Source: Labedaea rhizosphaerae (GTDB lineage: Bacteria; Actinomycetota; Actinomycetes; Mycobacteriales; Pseudonocardiaceae). From it: a DNA stretch of 64,000 nt. The notes under the pieces were generated by a model. That model was not told where the DNA came from and did no database searches. It saw only the letters and a program-made list of their open reading frames with translations. Made by a program: the position numbers and the translations under genes. Shown here one piece after another: positions 10,080 through 18,867 of the stretch. The stretch is from positions 1,054,001-1,118,000 of the forward strand of contig NZ_SNXZ01000001.1 of assembly GCF_004362825.1 (NCBI RefSeq), given 5' to 3'. Positions within the stretch are counted from its first letter, which is position 1, and each line of letters begins with the position of its first letter.

Positions 10080-10950
10080 GATGACCCTGATCCGCGACCT
10101 CGCGGACGACGCCCCGCTGCCCGACGCGGCCCAGCTCGCCGACGTCCGCGCCAAGCTGATGACCGAGATCGAGCCACGCCGCAGGCGCCGGTTCCGGCTC
10201 GTCGGGGTGACTTCGGTCGGTGTGGCCGCCGCAGCCGCCGTGGCCCTGGTCGTGGGCCTGTCCGGCACGCCCCGCGGCCCGGACGCCGCGCCGACCCCGC
10301 CGCCCACGGTCCAGGCGCCCAAGGTGCTGACGGCGGCGGCAGTGCTGGACTACGCCGCCGAGGCGGCCCTCGCCGAGCCGGTCGTCGCACCGCGGCCCGA
10401 CCAGTACATCTACCTGCGGCTCCAGGCGGCCAACGGCTACTGGGAAACCTGGACCGCGGCCGATGGTAAGCGCCCCGGCTACATGATCCAGACGATCCCG
10501 AACGCGATGGGCAAGACCGGGCCGACCCCCGCCTGCGGGACCAAGCCCGCCGATGGGCCCTGCGTGTTCGCCTCGCGGTACGTCGCGGCGAACCCGAAGT
10601 CCGTCGCGGAGACCATGCGGTTCGTGATCCACCGCGAGTGGCCGGGCGGCCCGGTCAACGAGGCCAACTTCATCAAGCCGGCCAGTCGTCTCGTCGCAGG
10701 CAACCTGCTGTCGCCGCAATTGAAGGCGGCCGTGTTCCGGGCGCTGAAGACCACCAGCGTTGGCGGCCGGCCGGTCACCGTGCGCCCGCACGAGCGTGAC
10801 TTCGCGGGCCGGGAAGGCATCGGCCTCATCTGGGGATCCGGCCCGGGTCATGTGGAGCTGATCTTCGACGCCAAGACGTTCCAGTACCTCGGCGGCCCGG
10901 GCGGCGCGTTCACCGCGCTGAAGGTCGTGGATCACCTCAAGGAGCGCTGA
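10072..10950 (+). CDS. CU044_5270 family membrane-anchored protein
   Basis: A 292-residue protein. It has a short cytosolic N-terminus (MTLIRDLADDAPLP), a basic stretch PRRRRRFR, and one hydrophobic segment at about residues 43-62. A ~230-residue extracytoplasmic domain with a pair of Cys (ACGTKPADGPC) follows. Actinobacterial CU044_5270 proteins are habitually encoded just after an ECF sigma factor, as here, with overlapping reading frames. The layout (cytosolic tail, one transmembrane helix, outer domain) is that of a membrane anti-sigma factor, but no ZAS zinc motif is visible. Sigma control is therefore inferred from gene order only. Confidence 0.8.
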   Translation: MDEMTLIRDLADDAPLPDAAQLADVRAKLMTEIEPRRRRRFRLVGVTSVGVAAAAAVALVVGLSGTPRGPDAAPTPPPTVQAPKVLTAAAVLDYAAEAALAEPVVAPRPDQYIYLRLQAANGYWETWTAADGKRPGYMIQTIPNAMGKTGPTPACGTKPADGPCVFASRYVAANPKSVAETMRFVIHREWPGGPVNEANFIKPASRLVAGNLLSPQLKAAVFRALKTTSVGGRPVTVRPHERDFAGREGIGLIWGSGPGHVELIFDAKTFQYLGGPGGAFTALKVVDHLKER

Positions 10951-10960
10951 ATCACCCTGA

Positions 10961-10994
10961 CGAGGCCGCTTCCGCCGCCGCGGGAGCGGCCTCG
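10961..10994 (+). terminator. Rho-independent-like terminator hairpin
   Basis: Arms at 10961-10973 and 10982-10994 pair over 13 bp (one G-T) with an 8-nt loop, 10 bp after the stop of the CU044_5270 gene. There is no U-tract, as is usual in actinomycetes. Confidence 0.7.
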
Positions 10995-11014
10995 CCGCGC
11001 GTAACCTCCCGCTC

Positions 11015-11659
11015 GTGAGAGATCGTGCCGCGCGCGTGTGCTTCGCGTTGACCGCCCTTGCCGTGCTGATCGGGCTGGTCACCCAGCTCTTCGTCACCGC
11101 GAACACGTCCGGCGGGTTCTTCCCGGACACGACCAGCCGAACGCTGAACGTGTTCGCCTACTTCACCATCCAGTCCAACATCATCGTCGGGGTGACGTGC
11201 GCGATGCTGGCCCTGCGCCTCGATGGCGGGTCGACGGCGTTCCGCGTGTTCCGGCTGGACGGGCTGCTGTGCATCACCGTGACGTTCGTGGTGTTCCGGG
11301 TAGCGCTCGCCGGGTTGCACGACCTGCACGGCTGGACGGCGTTCGCCGATTTCATGTTGCACGGCCTCGTGCCGGTGTTGTGCGTGCTCGGCTGGCTCGC
11401 GTTCGGTCCACACAGGACACTGACGCCGGCGGTCGCCGCCTGGTCGACCGTGTTTCCCTTGGCGTGGCTGGCTTTCACGCTGATCCGCGGCGCGTTCCTG
11501 GACTGGTACCCGTACCCGTTCATCGACGTGGTCGCGAACGGGTACGGGAAGGTCAGCGTCAACTGCGTGCTGATCGCCGTGTTCTTCGTGGCGCTGGCCG
11601 CCGGGGCGACCGCGTTGGACCGCCTGCTCAGCCGCCGGAGCGAACCGAGCAGGCGGTGA
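11015..11659 (+). CDS. Pr6Pr family membrane protein
   Basis: A 214-residue integral membrane protein with six hydrophobic segments. The motifs are TLNVFAYFTIQSNI near residue 45, DFMLHGLVPVL near residue 113 and WYPYPFIDV near residue 168. The conserved N in the QSN segment and the H in the MLHG segment are typical of the Pr6Pr (FAR-17a/AIG1-like) family of bacterial membrane proteins. Eukaryotic AIG1/ADTRP relatives are threonine hydrolases acting on lipids, but a bacterial substrate is unknown. The GTG start at 11015 lies right after the terminator of the upstream unit, suggesting its own promoter; no clear Shine-Dalgarno is seen. Confidence 0.75.
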   Translation: MRDRAARVCFALTALAVLIGLVTQLFVTANTSGGFFPDTTSRTLNVFAYFTIQSNIIVGVTCAMLALRLDGGSTAFRVFRLDGLLCITVTFVVFRVALAGLHDLHGWTAFADFMLHGLVPVLCVLGWLAFGPHRTLTPAVAAWSTVFPLAWLAFTLIRGAFLDWYPYPFIDVVANGYGKVSVNCVLIAVFFVALAAGATALDRLLSRRSEPSRR

Positions 11660-11665
11660 CCACCG

Positions 11666-14025
11666 CTACGTCATCCGGGTGCCACGCGGGCTCGCCGCGA
11701 AGCCGGTCCGGTAGATCGACGTGTAGTCCACATCGGACCGCGCACCCGAGCCGTCGACGCTCCACGTGCTCAGCGTCTGGGCGTAGTCGACGTCGGCCGG
11801 CATCGTCAGCGTGATCGTCGCCGTGCGGTCCGAGCCCATCGGCAACGCCTGCTCCGGGCCGTCACCCCACTGGTACAGGTAGGACTGCGCGCCGACCTGC
11901 ACGGGCGCGAGCGTGCAGGTGAACTCGCCACCAGCCGGCACCTCGGACGGGGTGCACTCCACCTGCGGCCCGTTGCCGTTGACCATGAACGACCAGAACA
12001 GTTCCTCCGAGGTGGTGCCGTCGGTGAACGTGGTCTGCACGGTGAGGTAGTTGGTGTCGCGGTGCGGTGGCGTGTACCGCACCGACGCCGTGCCGTCCGC
12101 GCCGGCGGGCACGGTCACCGGGTCGTCGTCGTTGAAGTGGTAGGTGTACGACGCCGCACCCGGCACCGGCGAGGAGAACACGAACGTGCCCTCGACGCCG
12201 GTTGCGCCGCCGTACTCACCGGGGTACGTCGTGCTGGTCACCGTCGGCCGGTTCTCGCCACCTGCACCTGCGCGGTGGCCGTCCACGACTGCAGCCCGGA
12301 CCCGTCGGTGGTGTGCACGAAGAGGTAGAAGTAGCCGGATCCGTTGGGCTGCACCGTGATCGTGGCCGTGCCGTCCGGGCCGACGGGGATGGTGTGCTCG
12401 CCTTCGTAGTTCCACTCGTAGGTGAACGTCCGCGAGTCCGGCAGCTTCGCGTGCATCGTGATCTGCACGGGCGCGCCGAACGCCACCGGTGGCGGGGGCA
12501 CGTCGACGGTGGGCTCGCCGCCGTCGGTGTCGAGCACGACCTCGGCCGGGTCGGACCGCCTGCCGTCGTCGAGCGTGGCGCGCACGTACACGTGGGTGTG
12601 ACCGTCGCTGGTCGACCTCGGGGTGAACGTGAACGCCGCCGTGCCGTCCGGGTTCGCGGGCACCGGCACGTCGGGGTTGCCGTAGTCGAGCGTGTAGACG
12701 TAGCCGGTGACGCCGGACGACCCGGGCGTCACGGTGCACTGCCTCGGCTGCCCGACGAAGGCCGACTGCGGGCTGCACGACACCGTCGGGCTGTTGTCGG
12801 TGACCCAGAAGCGGTAGTCGGCCGCAGGCGACCGTTGACCCGCCCGGTCGTAGCTGTACACGAGGAGCTGGGTCGGGCCGGACGCGTTGGGCGTGAGCTG
12901 GAGCGTGACCGGGGCGCCCGGTTGTGGCGCGTCCACGAACCCGCTCATCTGGTCGAACTGCCACCCGTAGCCGACCACATCCGGGACGCCGTTGGCGGTG
13001 AACGTGAAGGTGCCGGGGATGCCGCTGCCGCCGTGGCCCGGGCCGGTCGACTCCCTCGGGTAGTCGGTCGAGCTGACCACCGGCGCGACCGATGGTCGGG
13101 TCACGTCGGGGATGAAGGAGCAGTTCGCGCTCCACTGGCCGGCGTTGTAGGCGTCGCTGACGCGCATGTGCCACGTGTACTGGGTGTTCTCGACGAGATC
13201 CGCCGGGAAGTACGTCTCGGTCTCGCCGCCGGCGGAGACACCGGTCAGGTCGAGGTGCTGCTTCTGGGCGGGGTGCGCGGTCGGCCACCACTCGAACCGC
13301 ACGGCGAGCGTGTCGTACTCCGGGTCCGTGGTGTTGCCGCTCATCGGCGGGTTGAGCGTGTCCACGTAGACGGGGTCGGGGCCGCAGTGCCGGCCGCCGA
13401 CCGACAGGTAGGTCGCCGTGTCCGGCGGCTGGTCGGTGTCGACGTCGAGGCTCACCTGGCTGTAGGAGCGCGCGAAGGCCGGGTCGGCCTGCTGCGTGTC
13501 GGGCAGCCGCAGCACGAACGTCACCGACGTGCGGCCGTCCCGGATCGCCTGGCGCAGCGCCGTCGTCGCGTTCCACGCCAGCGACCCGCGCGTGCAGGTG
13601 TCGTACACGACGGGCGTCGGCAGTTTCACCAGCTCGGCGGGCTGGGTGTCCCAGGTCGGCGCCGTCGCGGTGCCGGTGAGCCACGCCTGCGTGCTCGCGC
13701 GGTTCTTCTTGCAGTTCGCGACCGACTGCTCGGCGGCGGTGAGCCGGGCCGACGCGATCGGCACGCCGGTCACACCGGAGAGGTCGAACGTGACGTAGGA
13801 CTTCGACAGGTGGGTCATGCCGTCGATCACCCGGGCACCGACGGGCAGGTCTGTGTCCCAGTCCGGTTCGAGCGCGCTGCTCGGCGCCGCGGAATCCACG
13901 TAGGACTCGGCCGTGGTCGACAGGTGCTCGCTGGTGGCACTCGCGGCGGGCGCGACGAGCACGGACGCCGAGCCCGCGAGCACCACCCCGGATAATGCCG
14001 CGCCAACGATTCTTCGCAGGTTCAC
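11666..14025 (-). pseudogene. Secreted DNRLRE-domain protein with Ig-like repeats, split by a -1 frameshift
   Basis: The GTG at 14025 opens a Sec-type signal peptide (basic NLRR, then a hydrophobic run ending ASAT). A DNRLRE-type domain follows (AESYVDSAAPSSALEPDWDT, KSYVTFDLSGV), then several beta-sandwich repeats with PxTVSC..., TxxYPxE and Cys pairs. The first frame stops at 12238 after QVQVARTGRR. The second frame continues the same repeat with ENRPTVTSTTYPGEYGG to 11666. Adding one G in the GCGAG at 12254-12258 joins the halves as VAENRPTV, giving about 785 residues. The remainder is intact and conserved in pattern, so this may be a recent mutation, a phase-variable state or a sequencing error. 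The role is probably as a cell-surface or extracellular structural protein. Confidence 0.7.
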
Positions 14026-14105
14026 GCATGCCCCCCTTCTCCAGGGCGGCATTGTTTGCCACCCGGTCGCTCGGCCTATCACTGCCGGCGACCGGGTCGT
14101 TACCG

Positions 14106-15365
14106 CTACCGCGGCTGCAGCACGTCCATGCCGAGGAACGGGCGCATGGCCTCGGGGACGCGCACGGAACCGTCGGCCTGCTGGTGGTTCTCCAGGAGGG
14201 CGACGATCCAGCGGGTGGTCGCGAGCGTGCCGTTGAGCGTGGCCGCGGTCTGCGGGCGGCCCTGCTCGTCGCGGTAGCGGACGCCGAGGCGGCGCGCCTG
14301 GAACGTGGTGCAGTTCGACGTCGAGGTCAGCTCGCGATAGGCCTGCTGCGTCGGCACCCAGGCCTCGCAGTCGAACTTGCGGGCCGCGCTGGAGCCGAGG
14401 TCGCCGGCCGCTGTGTCGATGACGCGGTAGGGCACCTCGATCTTGTCGAGCATCTCGCGTTCCCAGGCGAGCAGGCGCTGGTGCTCGGCGTCGGCGTCCT
14501 CCGGCTTGCAGAAGACGAACATCTCGATCTTGTCGAACTGGTGGACGCGGATGATGCCGCGGGTGTCCTTGCCGTAGGAACCGGCTTCGCGGCGGAAGCA
14601 CGTCGACCAGCCCGCGTAGCGCTTCGGGCCGCGCTCCAGGTCGAGGATCTCGTCGGCGTGGTAGCCGGCGAGCGGCACCTCCGACGTGCCGACCAGGTAG
14701 AGGTCGTCCTCAGCCAGCCGGTAGACCTCGGCCGCGTGCGCGCCGAGGAAGCCGGTGCCGCCCATGATCTCCGGGCGCACGAGGACCGGCGGGATCATCA
14801 GCTGGAACCCGGCCGCGGTCGCCTGCGCGGCGGCCATGTTCAGCAGGGCCAGCTGCAACTGCGCGCCGACGCCGGTCAGGAAGTAGAAGCGCGAGCCGGA
14901 AACCTTGGCGCCGCGCTCCATGTCGAGCGCGCCCAGCTTCACGCCGAGGTCGAGGTGGTCGGCGGGCTCGAAGTCGAACGTGGGCGGCTCGCCGTGGTGC
15001 TCGAGCACCACGTAGTCGTCCTCGCCGCCGGCGGGCGCGCCCTCCTGCACGACGTTGGGCACGGCCATGTGAGCCTCGAGCAGCTCGGCCTCCGCGGCCT
15101 GCTGCTCGGCATCCGCGGCCTTGACCTCGGCCGAGAGCTCCTTGCCCTTGGCCAGCAGCGCCTCCCGCTCCTCGCCGCGGGCCTTGCCGACCTGCTTGCC
15201 GAACTGCTTCTGCTCGGCACGCAACGTGTCGAACCTGGAAACCGCGGACCGGCGCCGCTCGTCGGCGGCCAGCAACCGGTCGACGGAACGCTCGTCCTCG
15301 CCGCGCATGCGCTGCGAACGGCGAACGGCGTCGGGGTCATCCCGCAGAGTCTTCAGGTCAATCAC
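14106..15365 (-). CDS. serS: Seryl-tRNA synthetase
   Basis: A 419-residue class II aminoacyl-tRNA synthetase. The N-terminal coiled-coil arm spans about residues 25-105 ([18 protein letters not shown] start, long charged helices). Class II motif 2 is [22 protein letters not shown] and motif 3 is near [20 protein letters not shown]. It charges tRNA-Ser with serine in the cytosol. The GTG at 15365 is used because the family begins with MIDLK; an in-frame start further upstream would add an unusual leader. Two DnaA boxes lie 55-82 nt upstream. No T-box or attenuator is seen. Confidence 0.95.
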   Translation of the reverse strand: MIDLKTLRDDPDAVRRSQRMRGEDERSVDRLLAADERRRSAVSRFDTLRAEQKQFGKQVGKARGEEREALLAKGKELSAEVKAADAEQQAAEAELLEAHMAVPNVVQEGAPAGGEDDYVVLEHHGEPPTFDFEPADHLDLGVKLGALDMERGAKVSGSRFYFLTGVGAQLQLALLNMAAAQATAAGFQLMIPPVLVRPEIMGGTGFLGAHAAEVYRLAEDDLYLVGTSEVPLAGYHADEILDLERGPKRYAGWSTCFRREAGSYGKDTRGIIRVHQFDKIEMFVFCKPEDADAEHQRLLAWEREMLDKIEVPYRVIDTAAGDLGSSAARKFDCEAWVPTQQAYRELTSTSNCTTFQARRLGVRYRDEQGRPQTAATLNGTLATTRWIVALLENHQQADGSVRVPEAMRPFLGMDVLQPR

Positions 15366-15420
15366 GGCATTGAGCCTATCCGCCGCTTCCAACCGCTTTG
15401 CATCCTGCTTTGCCACCGAG

Positions 15421-15447
15421 TTGTCCACACCCGGGCAGTTATCCACA
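15421..15447. promoter_or_regulatory. Pair of DnaA boxes upstream of serS
   Basis: TTGTCCACA (15421-15429) and TTATCCACA (15439-15447) are two perfect direct-repeat matches to actinobacterial DnaA-box consensus sequences, 18 bp apart start to start. They lie between serS and the gene remnant at 15500. The pair could make the promoter DnaA-responsive or act as a DnaA titration site. Two boxes alone are too few for oriC. Confidence 0.55.
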
Positions 15448-15499
15448 GATCTGCCGTGAGCGGCTGTTACCCCAGGTCAACGCCGGTAGATTGACATCC

Positions 15500-15637
15500 G
15501 TGGCCACGCAGCAGGCAGGCGAGGGAGCCAAACAAGGAGGAGGCAGCTTGGCAGCTCAACGACTCTGGTCGAGGGCGCGCAGCAACGTCAGCAGGGTGCG
15601 GTTCAGCGGCGCAGGGTGGCCGTGCTTGTCCGCGTAG
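15500..15637 (+). pseudogene. Possible 5' remnant of a rightward gene
   Basis: A GTG at 15500 preceded by a TAGATT element (15486-15491) opens a frame reading MATQQAGEGAKQGGGSLAAQRLWSR. From 15556 the sequence is the 3' end of the PanE-like gene on the other strand, and the frame ends at 15637. It looks like a leaderless start whose body was replaced. I do not recognise the protein, and chance is a fair alternative. Confidence 0.25.
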
Positions 15638-16410
15638 CGCACGACCGCGCCGGTGATGTACTCGTGCTCCATCGGCCGCCCGGCCAGGCGGTCGTACAGC
15701 ATCGACGAGCCGCCGCCCGGGTCCATCTGGCTCCAGCGCTCGAGGATCCGCGCCACCTCGGCGTCCGGGTCGACCGCGGCGCCGTCGGCCACGCTGACCT
15801 CGACCGTCTCGTGCAGCACGCGGGCGGCCAGGTCACGCAGCTCGCCGGTGCGCAACCGGCCCATGCGGCTCAGCGTCAGCGCGCCGAGCGGGTTGGCGGC
15901 GGAGTTCGCGTAGAGCTTGCGCCACGCGTTGGTGCGGAAGTCGGCCGCGAGGTCGACCCGCATGCCGGATCCGGCGAGCGTGGCGAACGCCGTGCCGAGC
16001 GCCGTGTCCGGCACCTCGAGCCAGCCCGGCGTGTGCGTGCGGATCCGGTCGGGCTCGACCCGTTCCACCGCCACGTAGGCCAAGGCCGGCAGCACGGACG
16101 GCGCCTGCATGCGCTCCTCGTGGTCGATGCCGTTCTGCACCACGACGACCGTCGAGTCGTCGTCGAGCAGGCGGTCCAGCCACGGCTGGGCTCCCGCGGT
16201 GTCCTGCGCCTTGGTCGCCAGCAGCACCCACGGCACCGGCTCGACGTCGGCCGGGTCGGCCGTGATCCGCACCGGGACCTCGACGTCGTCGACGAAGAGC
16301 CGGTCGACCGGGGTCCGCACGCACAGCGCCACGTCGTGCCCGGCGTGGGCGAGCCCGGCGGCCAGCCAGCCGCCGATCGCGCCGCCGCCGACGACCGCGA
16401 CACCCGCCAC
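15556..16410 (-). CDS. Ketopantoate reductase family protein (ApbA/PanE-like)
   Basis: A 284-residue NADPH-dependent reductase. VAGVAVVGGGAIGGWLA carries the Rossmann GxGxxG, WRKLYANSAANPLGAL holds the conserved Lys and Asn, and SMLYDRLAGRPMEHEYITGAVV is the typical C-terminal signature. Classical PanE makes pantoate for coenzyme A; many paralogues act on other 2-oxoacids, and the strict substrate is open. The GTG start at 16410 shares one base with the stop of the DUF350 gene (TAGTG), so the two are co-translated. That places it as the last gene of the DUF350/ATP-grasp module, an association not explained by pantothenate synthesis. Confidence 0.85.
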   Translation of the reverse strand: MAGVAVVGGGAIGGWLAAGLAHAGHDVALCVRTPVDRLFVDDVEVPVRITADPADVEPVPWVLLATKAQDTAGAQPWLDRLLDDDSTVVVVQNGIDHEERMQAPSVLPALAYVAVERVEPDRIRTHTPGWLEVPDTALGTAFATLAGSGMRVDLAADFRTNAWRKLYANSAANPLGALTLSRMGRLRTGELRDLAARVLHETVEVSVADGAAVDPDAEVARILERWSQMDPGGGSSMLYDRLAGRPMEHEYITGAVVRYADKHGHPAPLNRTLLTLLRALDQSR

Positions 16411-16898
16411 TAGGAGATGGCGACCGCGACGATCAGGCCCAGGGCGAGGTGCACCGCGGCGACGACGACGCTCGCCGGGGCGAAGCGCTCCTCCTCGATG
16501 GTGCGGGCGACGTCGAGCCGGGTGATCCACTCCAGCAGCCGCACCGCGAGCACCTGGGCGACGATGCCGATCAAGCCGTAGATCAACGCCGTGAGCAGGC
16601 CGGTCGCGTGCGTGTCCGCCGAGGCGATCGCCACCACGATGATGAACGCCATCGACAACATGCCGGAGGCGGTCACGATCACCGCGTTGGGCTTGCCGGT
16701 GCGCACGAGCTCGGACAGCTTGCCCGGTGTGGTGAAGTCGATCGCGTAGAACCCGATGAACATCAGCACCAGGCCGACGATCGCGAACAGCACGATGGCG
16801 ACGATGCCGTCCACGACATCCCCGCCGAAACCGGTGGGGATGCTGAAGAAGCTGTCGTCCTGCGCGAGCGTCAACGACGTGGCGAGGTGGCCGATCAC
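16410..16898 (-). CDS. DUF350 family membrane protein (YjfL-like)
   Basis: A 162-residue protein with four hydrophobic segments (about residues 30-52, 70-95, 100-118 and 140-162). It has the paired-repeat pattern of DUF350, with FYAIDFTTPGKL after the first helix. YjfL/DUF350 proteins recur beside glutathionylspermidine-synthase-like ATP-grasp enzymes in distant bacteria, as they do here (upstream gene 37 nt away). The GTG at 16898 has CCTCC on the + strand (16903-16907), that is GGAGG upstream. The biochemical role is unknown; it is a small integral membrane protein. Confidence 0.88.
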   Translation of the reverse strand: MIGHLATSLTLAQDDSFFSIPTGFGGDVVDGIVAIVLFAIVGLVLMFIGFYAIDFTTPGKLSELVRTGKPNAVIVTASGMLSMAFIIVVAIASADTHATGLLTALIYGLIGIVAQVLAVRLLEWITRLDVARTIEEERFAPASVVVAAVHLALGLIVAVAIS

Positions 16899-16935
16899 GA
16901 ATCCTCCAGGGCTGGCGTGTGGTGCGGGCGTTTTA

Positions 16936-18102
16936 TCACGATTCGGGGATGCGGTGCGGGACGAACGCGGCGCCGTCGTCGGTGACGAGACCGGCCGTCT
17001 CCCGGATGCCGAGGCCGGCCGACGCGTCGCCGACGATCCAGGCGCCGAGTGCGGGCCGGAAGCCGTCGAACTCCGGCAGGGGGTCGAACGCCTGGTAGAC
17101 GAAGCCCTCCTCGCCGTAGACGCCGCCGGTCTGGGTCTCGTAGCCCGGCGCGACGATCTGCACGTTCGCGCCCTCGCGGCCCAGCCGCGGCTTGCGCACG
17201 TACTCGGTCAGGATGTTGGGCTCGTCGAGGAACGCGGGCAGCAGGTTCGGGTGACCCGGGTACATCTCCCACATCACCGCGAGCAGCGCCTTGTTGGAGA
17301 GCAGCATCTTCCACAGCGGCTCGACCCACAACGTCTTCGGCAGGCTCTCCACGGCGTGCCGGCCGAACTCCTCGTCGACCACCCATTCCCACGGGTAGAG
17401 CTTCAACACCGTGTTCATCGGCGCCTCTTCGAGGTCGACGAACCGCTCGAGCTCGGTGTCCCAGCCGACCTCCTCGATCGCGAGGCCGATGGTGTCCAGG
17501 CCCGACTCCGCCGCCGTCTCCTGCAGGTAGGCGGTGGTCATGTGGTCCTCACCGGTCGGGTCTGCGGTCGACCAGGTGAAATGCACTTCCTTGGACGGCA
17601 GCTTGTCGCCGATCTCGCCCCAGCGCTCGACCAGCTTCTCGTGGATGGAGTTCCACTGGTCGTCGTCGGGGAACACGTCGGTCTTCCAGAACCACTGGAC
17701 GACCGAGGCCTCCAGCAGCGACGTGGGCGTGTCGGCGTTGTACTCCAGCAACTTCGCCGGGCCCGAGCCGTCGTAGCGCAGGTCGAACCGGCCGTAGAGG
17801 TGCGGGTCCTGGCGGCGCCAGGACTCCGCGATCTTCGGCCACACCCACTCCGGGATGCCGAAGTCGCGGTAGCGCTCGGTCAGCACCACGTTGTCCACGG
17901 CCTCGAGGCACATGGAGTGCAACAACTCCACGTCGGCCTCGATGGACAGGACCTCGTCCATGTCGAAGACGTAGTGGACCGACTCGTCCCAGTAGGGCCG
18001 GGACCTGCCCGCCGCGTCGCGGGCCGGGGTGCCGAAGATCAGGCCCTGCGACTCCACAGTGGACTGCCAGTCCTTGCGCGGCGTCGACCGTTCGCGACGC
18101 AC
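16936..18102 (-). CDS. Glutathionylspermidine synthase family ATP-grasp ligase (YjfC/YgiC-like)
   Basis: A 388-residue protein of the C-terminal synthetase-amidase family. The motifs GRFDLRYDGSGPAKLLEYNADTP, LYPWEWVVDEEFG, NKALLAVMWEMYPGHPNLLPA and YVRKPRLGREGANV are those of the ATP-grasp synthetase half, with no amidase domain. Family members form an amide bond between a carboxylate and an amine using ATP. Actinomycetes normally lack glutathione, so the substrate here is probably not glutathionylspermidine. The GTG start directly abuts the stop of the Gly/Tyr-rich protein upstream (TGAGTG), giving tight coupling. A DUF350 gene follows. A peptide or protein tail substrate is an inference. 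Confidence 0.88.
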   Translation of the reverse strand: MRRERSTPRKDWQSTVESQGLIFGTPARDAAGRSRPYWDESVHYVFDMDEVLSIEADVELLHSMCLEAVDNVVLTERYRDFGIPEWVWPKIAESWRRQDPHLYGRFDLRYDGSGPAKLLEYNADTPTSLLEASVVQWFWKTDVFPDDDQWNSIHEKLVERWGEIGDKLPSKEVHFTWSTADPTGEDHMTTAYLQETAAESGLDTIGLAIEEVGWDTELERFVDLEEAPMNTVLKLYPWEWVVDEEFGRHAVESLPKTLWVEPLWKMLLSNKALLAVMWEMYPGHPNLLPAFLDEPNILTEYVRKPRLGREGANVQIVAPGYETQTGGVYGEEGFVYQAFDPLPEFDGFRPALGAWIVGDASAGLGIRETAGLVTDDGAAFVPHRIPES

Positions 18103-18741
18103 TCAGCTGCCCCCGCTCTTGCTGCCGCCGGACACGCCGAACCCGCCGCGCTGCACCGTCTTGCCGCTGTGCGTGGTGACCTTGGTGTTGCTCGACGGCT
18201 TGGTGTAGGAACCGCCGCTGACGTAGCCGCCGGAACCGACCGAGCCGCCGTAGTTGTAGCGGTAGCTGTGGCCGCCGATGTAGTAGAAGCCGCCGGAGTA
18301 GTACCCGCCGTGCGAGCGGACGTAGTCCTCGTCGCAGTAGTCGTCGCCGCTGTTGGAGCCGGGCGCGACGTGACCGGAGTCGTCCACGCAGGTGGCGCTG
18401 ACCTCGTCGGGCTGCATGGCCACGACCCAGACCGCCACCATGGCCACCAGGCCGACGGTGACGCCGCTGCCGATGAAGATGCGCCGGCGGGTGCGCGCCT
18501 TGTCCTCGGCTTCGAGTCGGGCGGCGCGCGCCTCGTCGCTCTCCCGCTTGCGCGCGCGCTGGCGGGCCCGCTGCTCGGCCAGGGTCGGCTCGCGGGGCGT
18601 CGTGGTCGCGGGGTCCTGGAACCGCACGGAACCACGTTTGGGCTGCTCAGCCTCGGGTTCCGGCGCCTGCGGGTGCTGGGCCGGGAACGCCTCGGTGGGC
18701 GCCTCGCCGGCAGCGTCCTCTGGCTTGTCGTTGTCAGTCAT
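18103..18741 (-). CDS. Single-pass membrane protein with Gly/Ser/Tyr-rich tail (YjfM/YgiB position)
   Basis: A 212-residue protein starting at ATG 18741 with GGGAG upstream. Residues 1-95 are a charged cytosolic region with a basic helix (AEQRARQRARKRE). One hydrophobic segment follows near residues 105-123. An outer segment has ATCVDDSGH and DDYCDEDYV, then a low-complexity tail of Gly, Ser and Tyr ending GGFGVSGGSKSGGS. In E. coli the equivalent gene position next to yjfC/ygiC is held by DUF1190 proteins YjfM/YgiB, which also have a short membrane or lipid anchor and a glycine-rich end. Homology to DUF1190 is not proven here. Its 3' end abuts the ligase gene, so it is the prime candidate substrate or partner. 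Confidence 0.7.
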   Translation of the reverse strand: MTDNDKPEDAAGEAPTEAFPAQHPQAPEPEAEQPKRGSVRFQDPATTTPREPTLAEQRARQRARKRESDEARAARLEAEDKARTRRRIFIGSGVTVGLVAMVAVWVVAMQPDEVSATCVDDSGHVAPGSNSGDDYCDEDYVRSHGGYYSGGFYYIGGHSYRYNYGGSVGSGGYVSGGSYTKPSSNTKVTTHSGKTVQRGGFGVSGGSKSGGS

Positions 18742-18867
18742 CACCACTCCCGCGGGCACAGTACCGACCGAGGCAGCCTCGCGTGGCGTCGTGTTCGAAA
18801 TCGCAACACTCGGGCTTGCCCTCCCCCTCACCGAGCCCCTACCTGGTGGCACGGCATCATGGAATAG

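Noticed and set aside
15421-15447. Replication origin
   Set aside because: Only two DnaA boxes are present, with no AT-rich unwinding region and no dnaA or dnaN nearby.
12062-15494. Rightward frames antisense to the DNRLRE and serS genes
   Set aside because: Their Arg/Val/Gly-biased translations mirror the codons of the real leftward genes.
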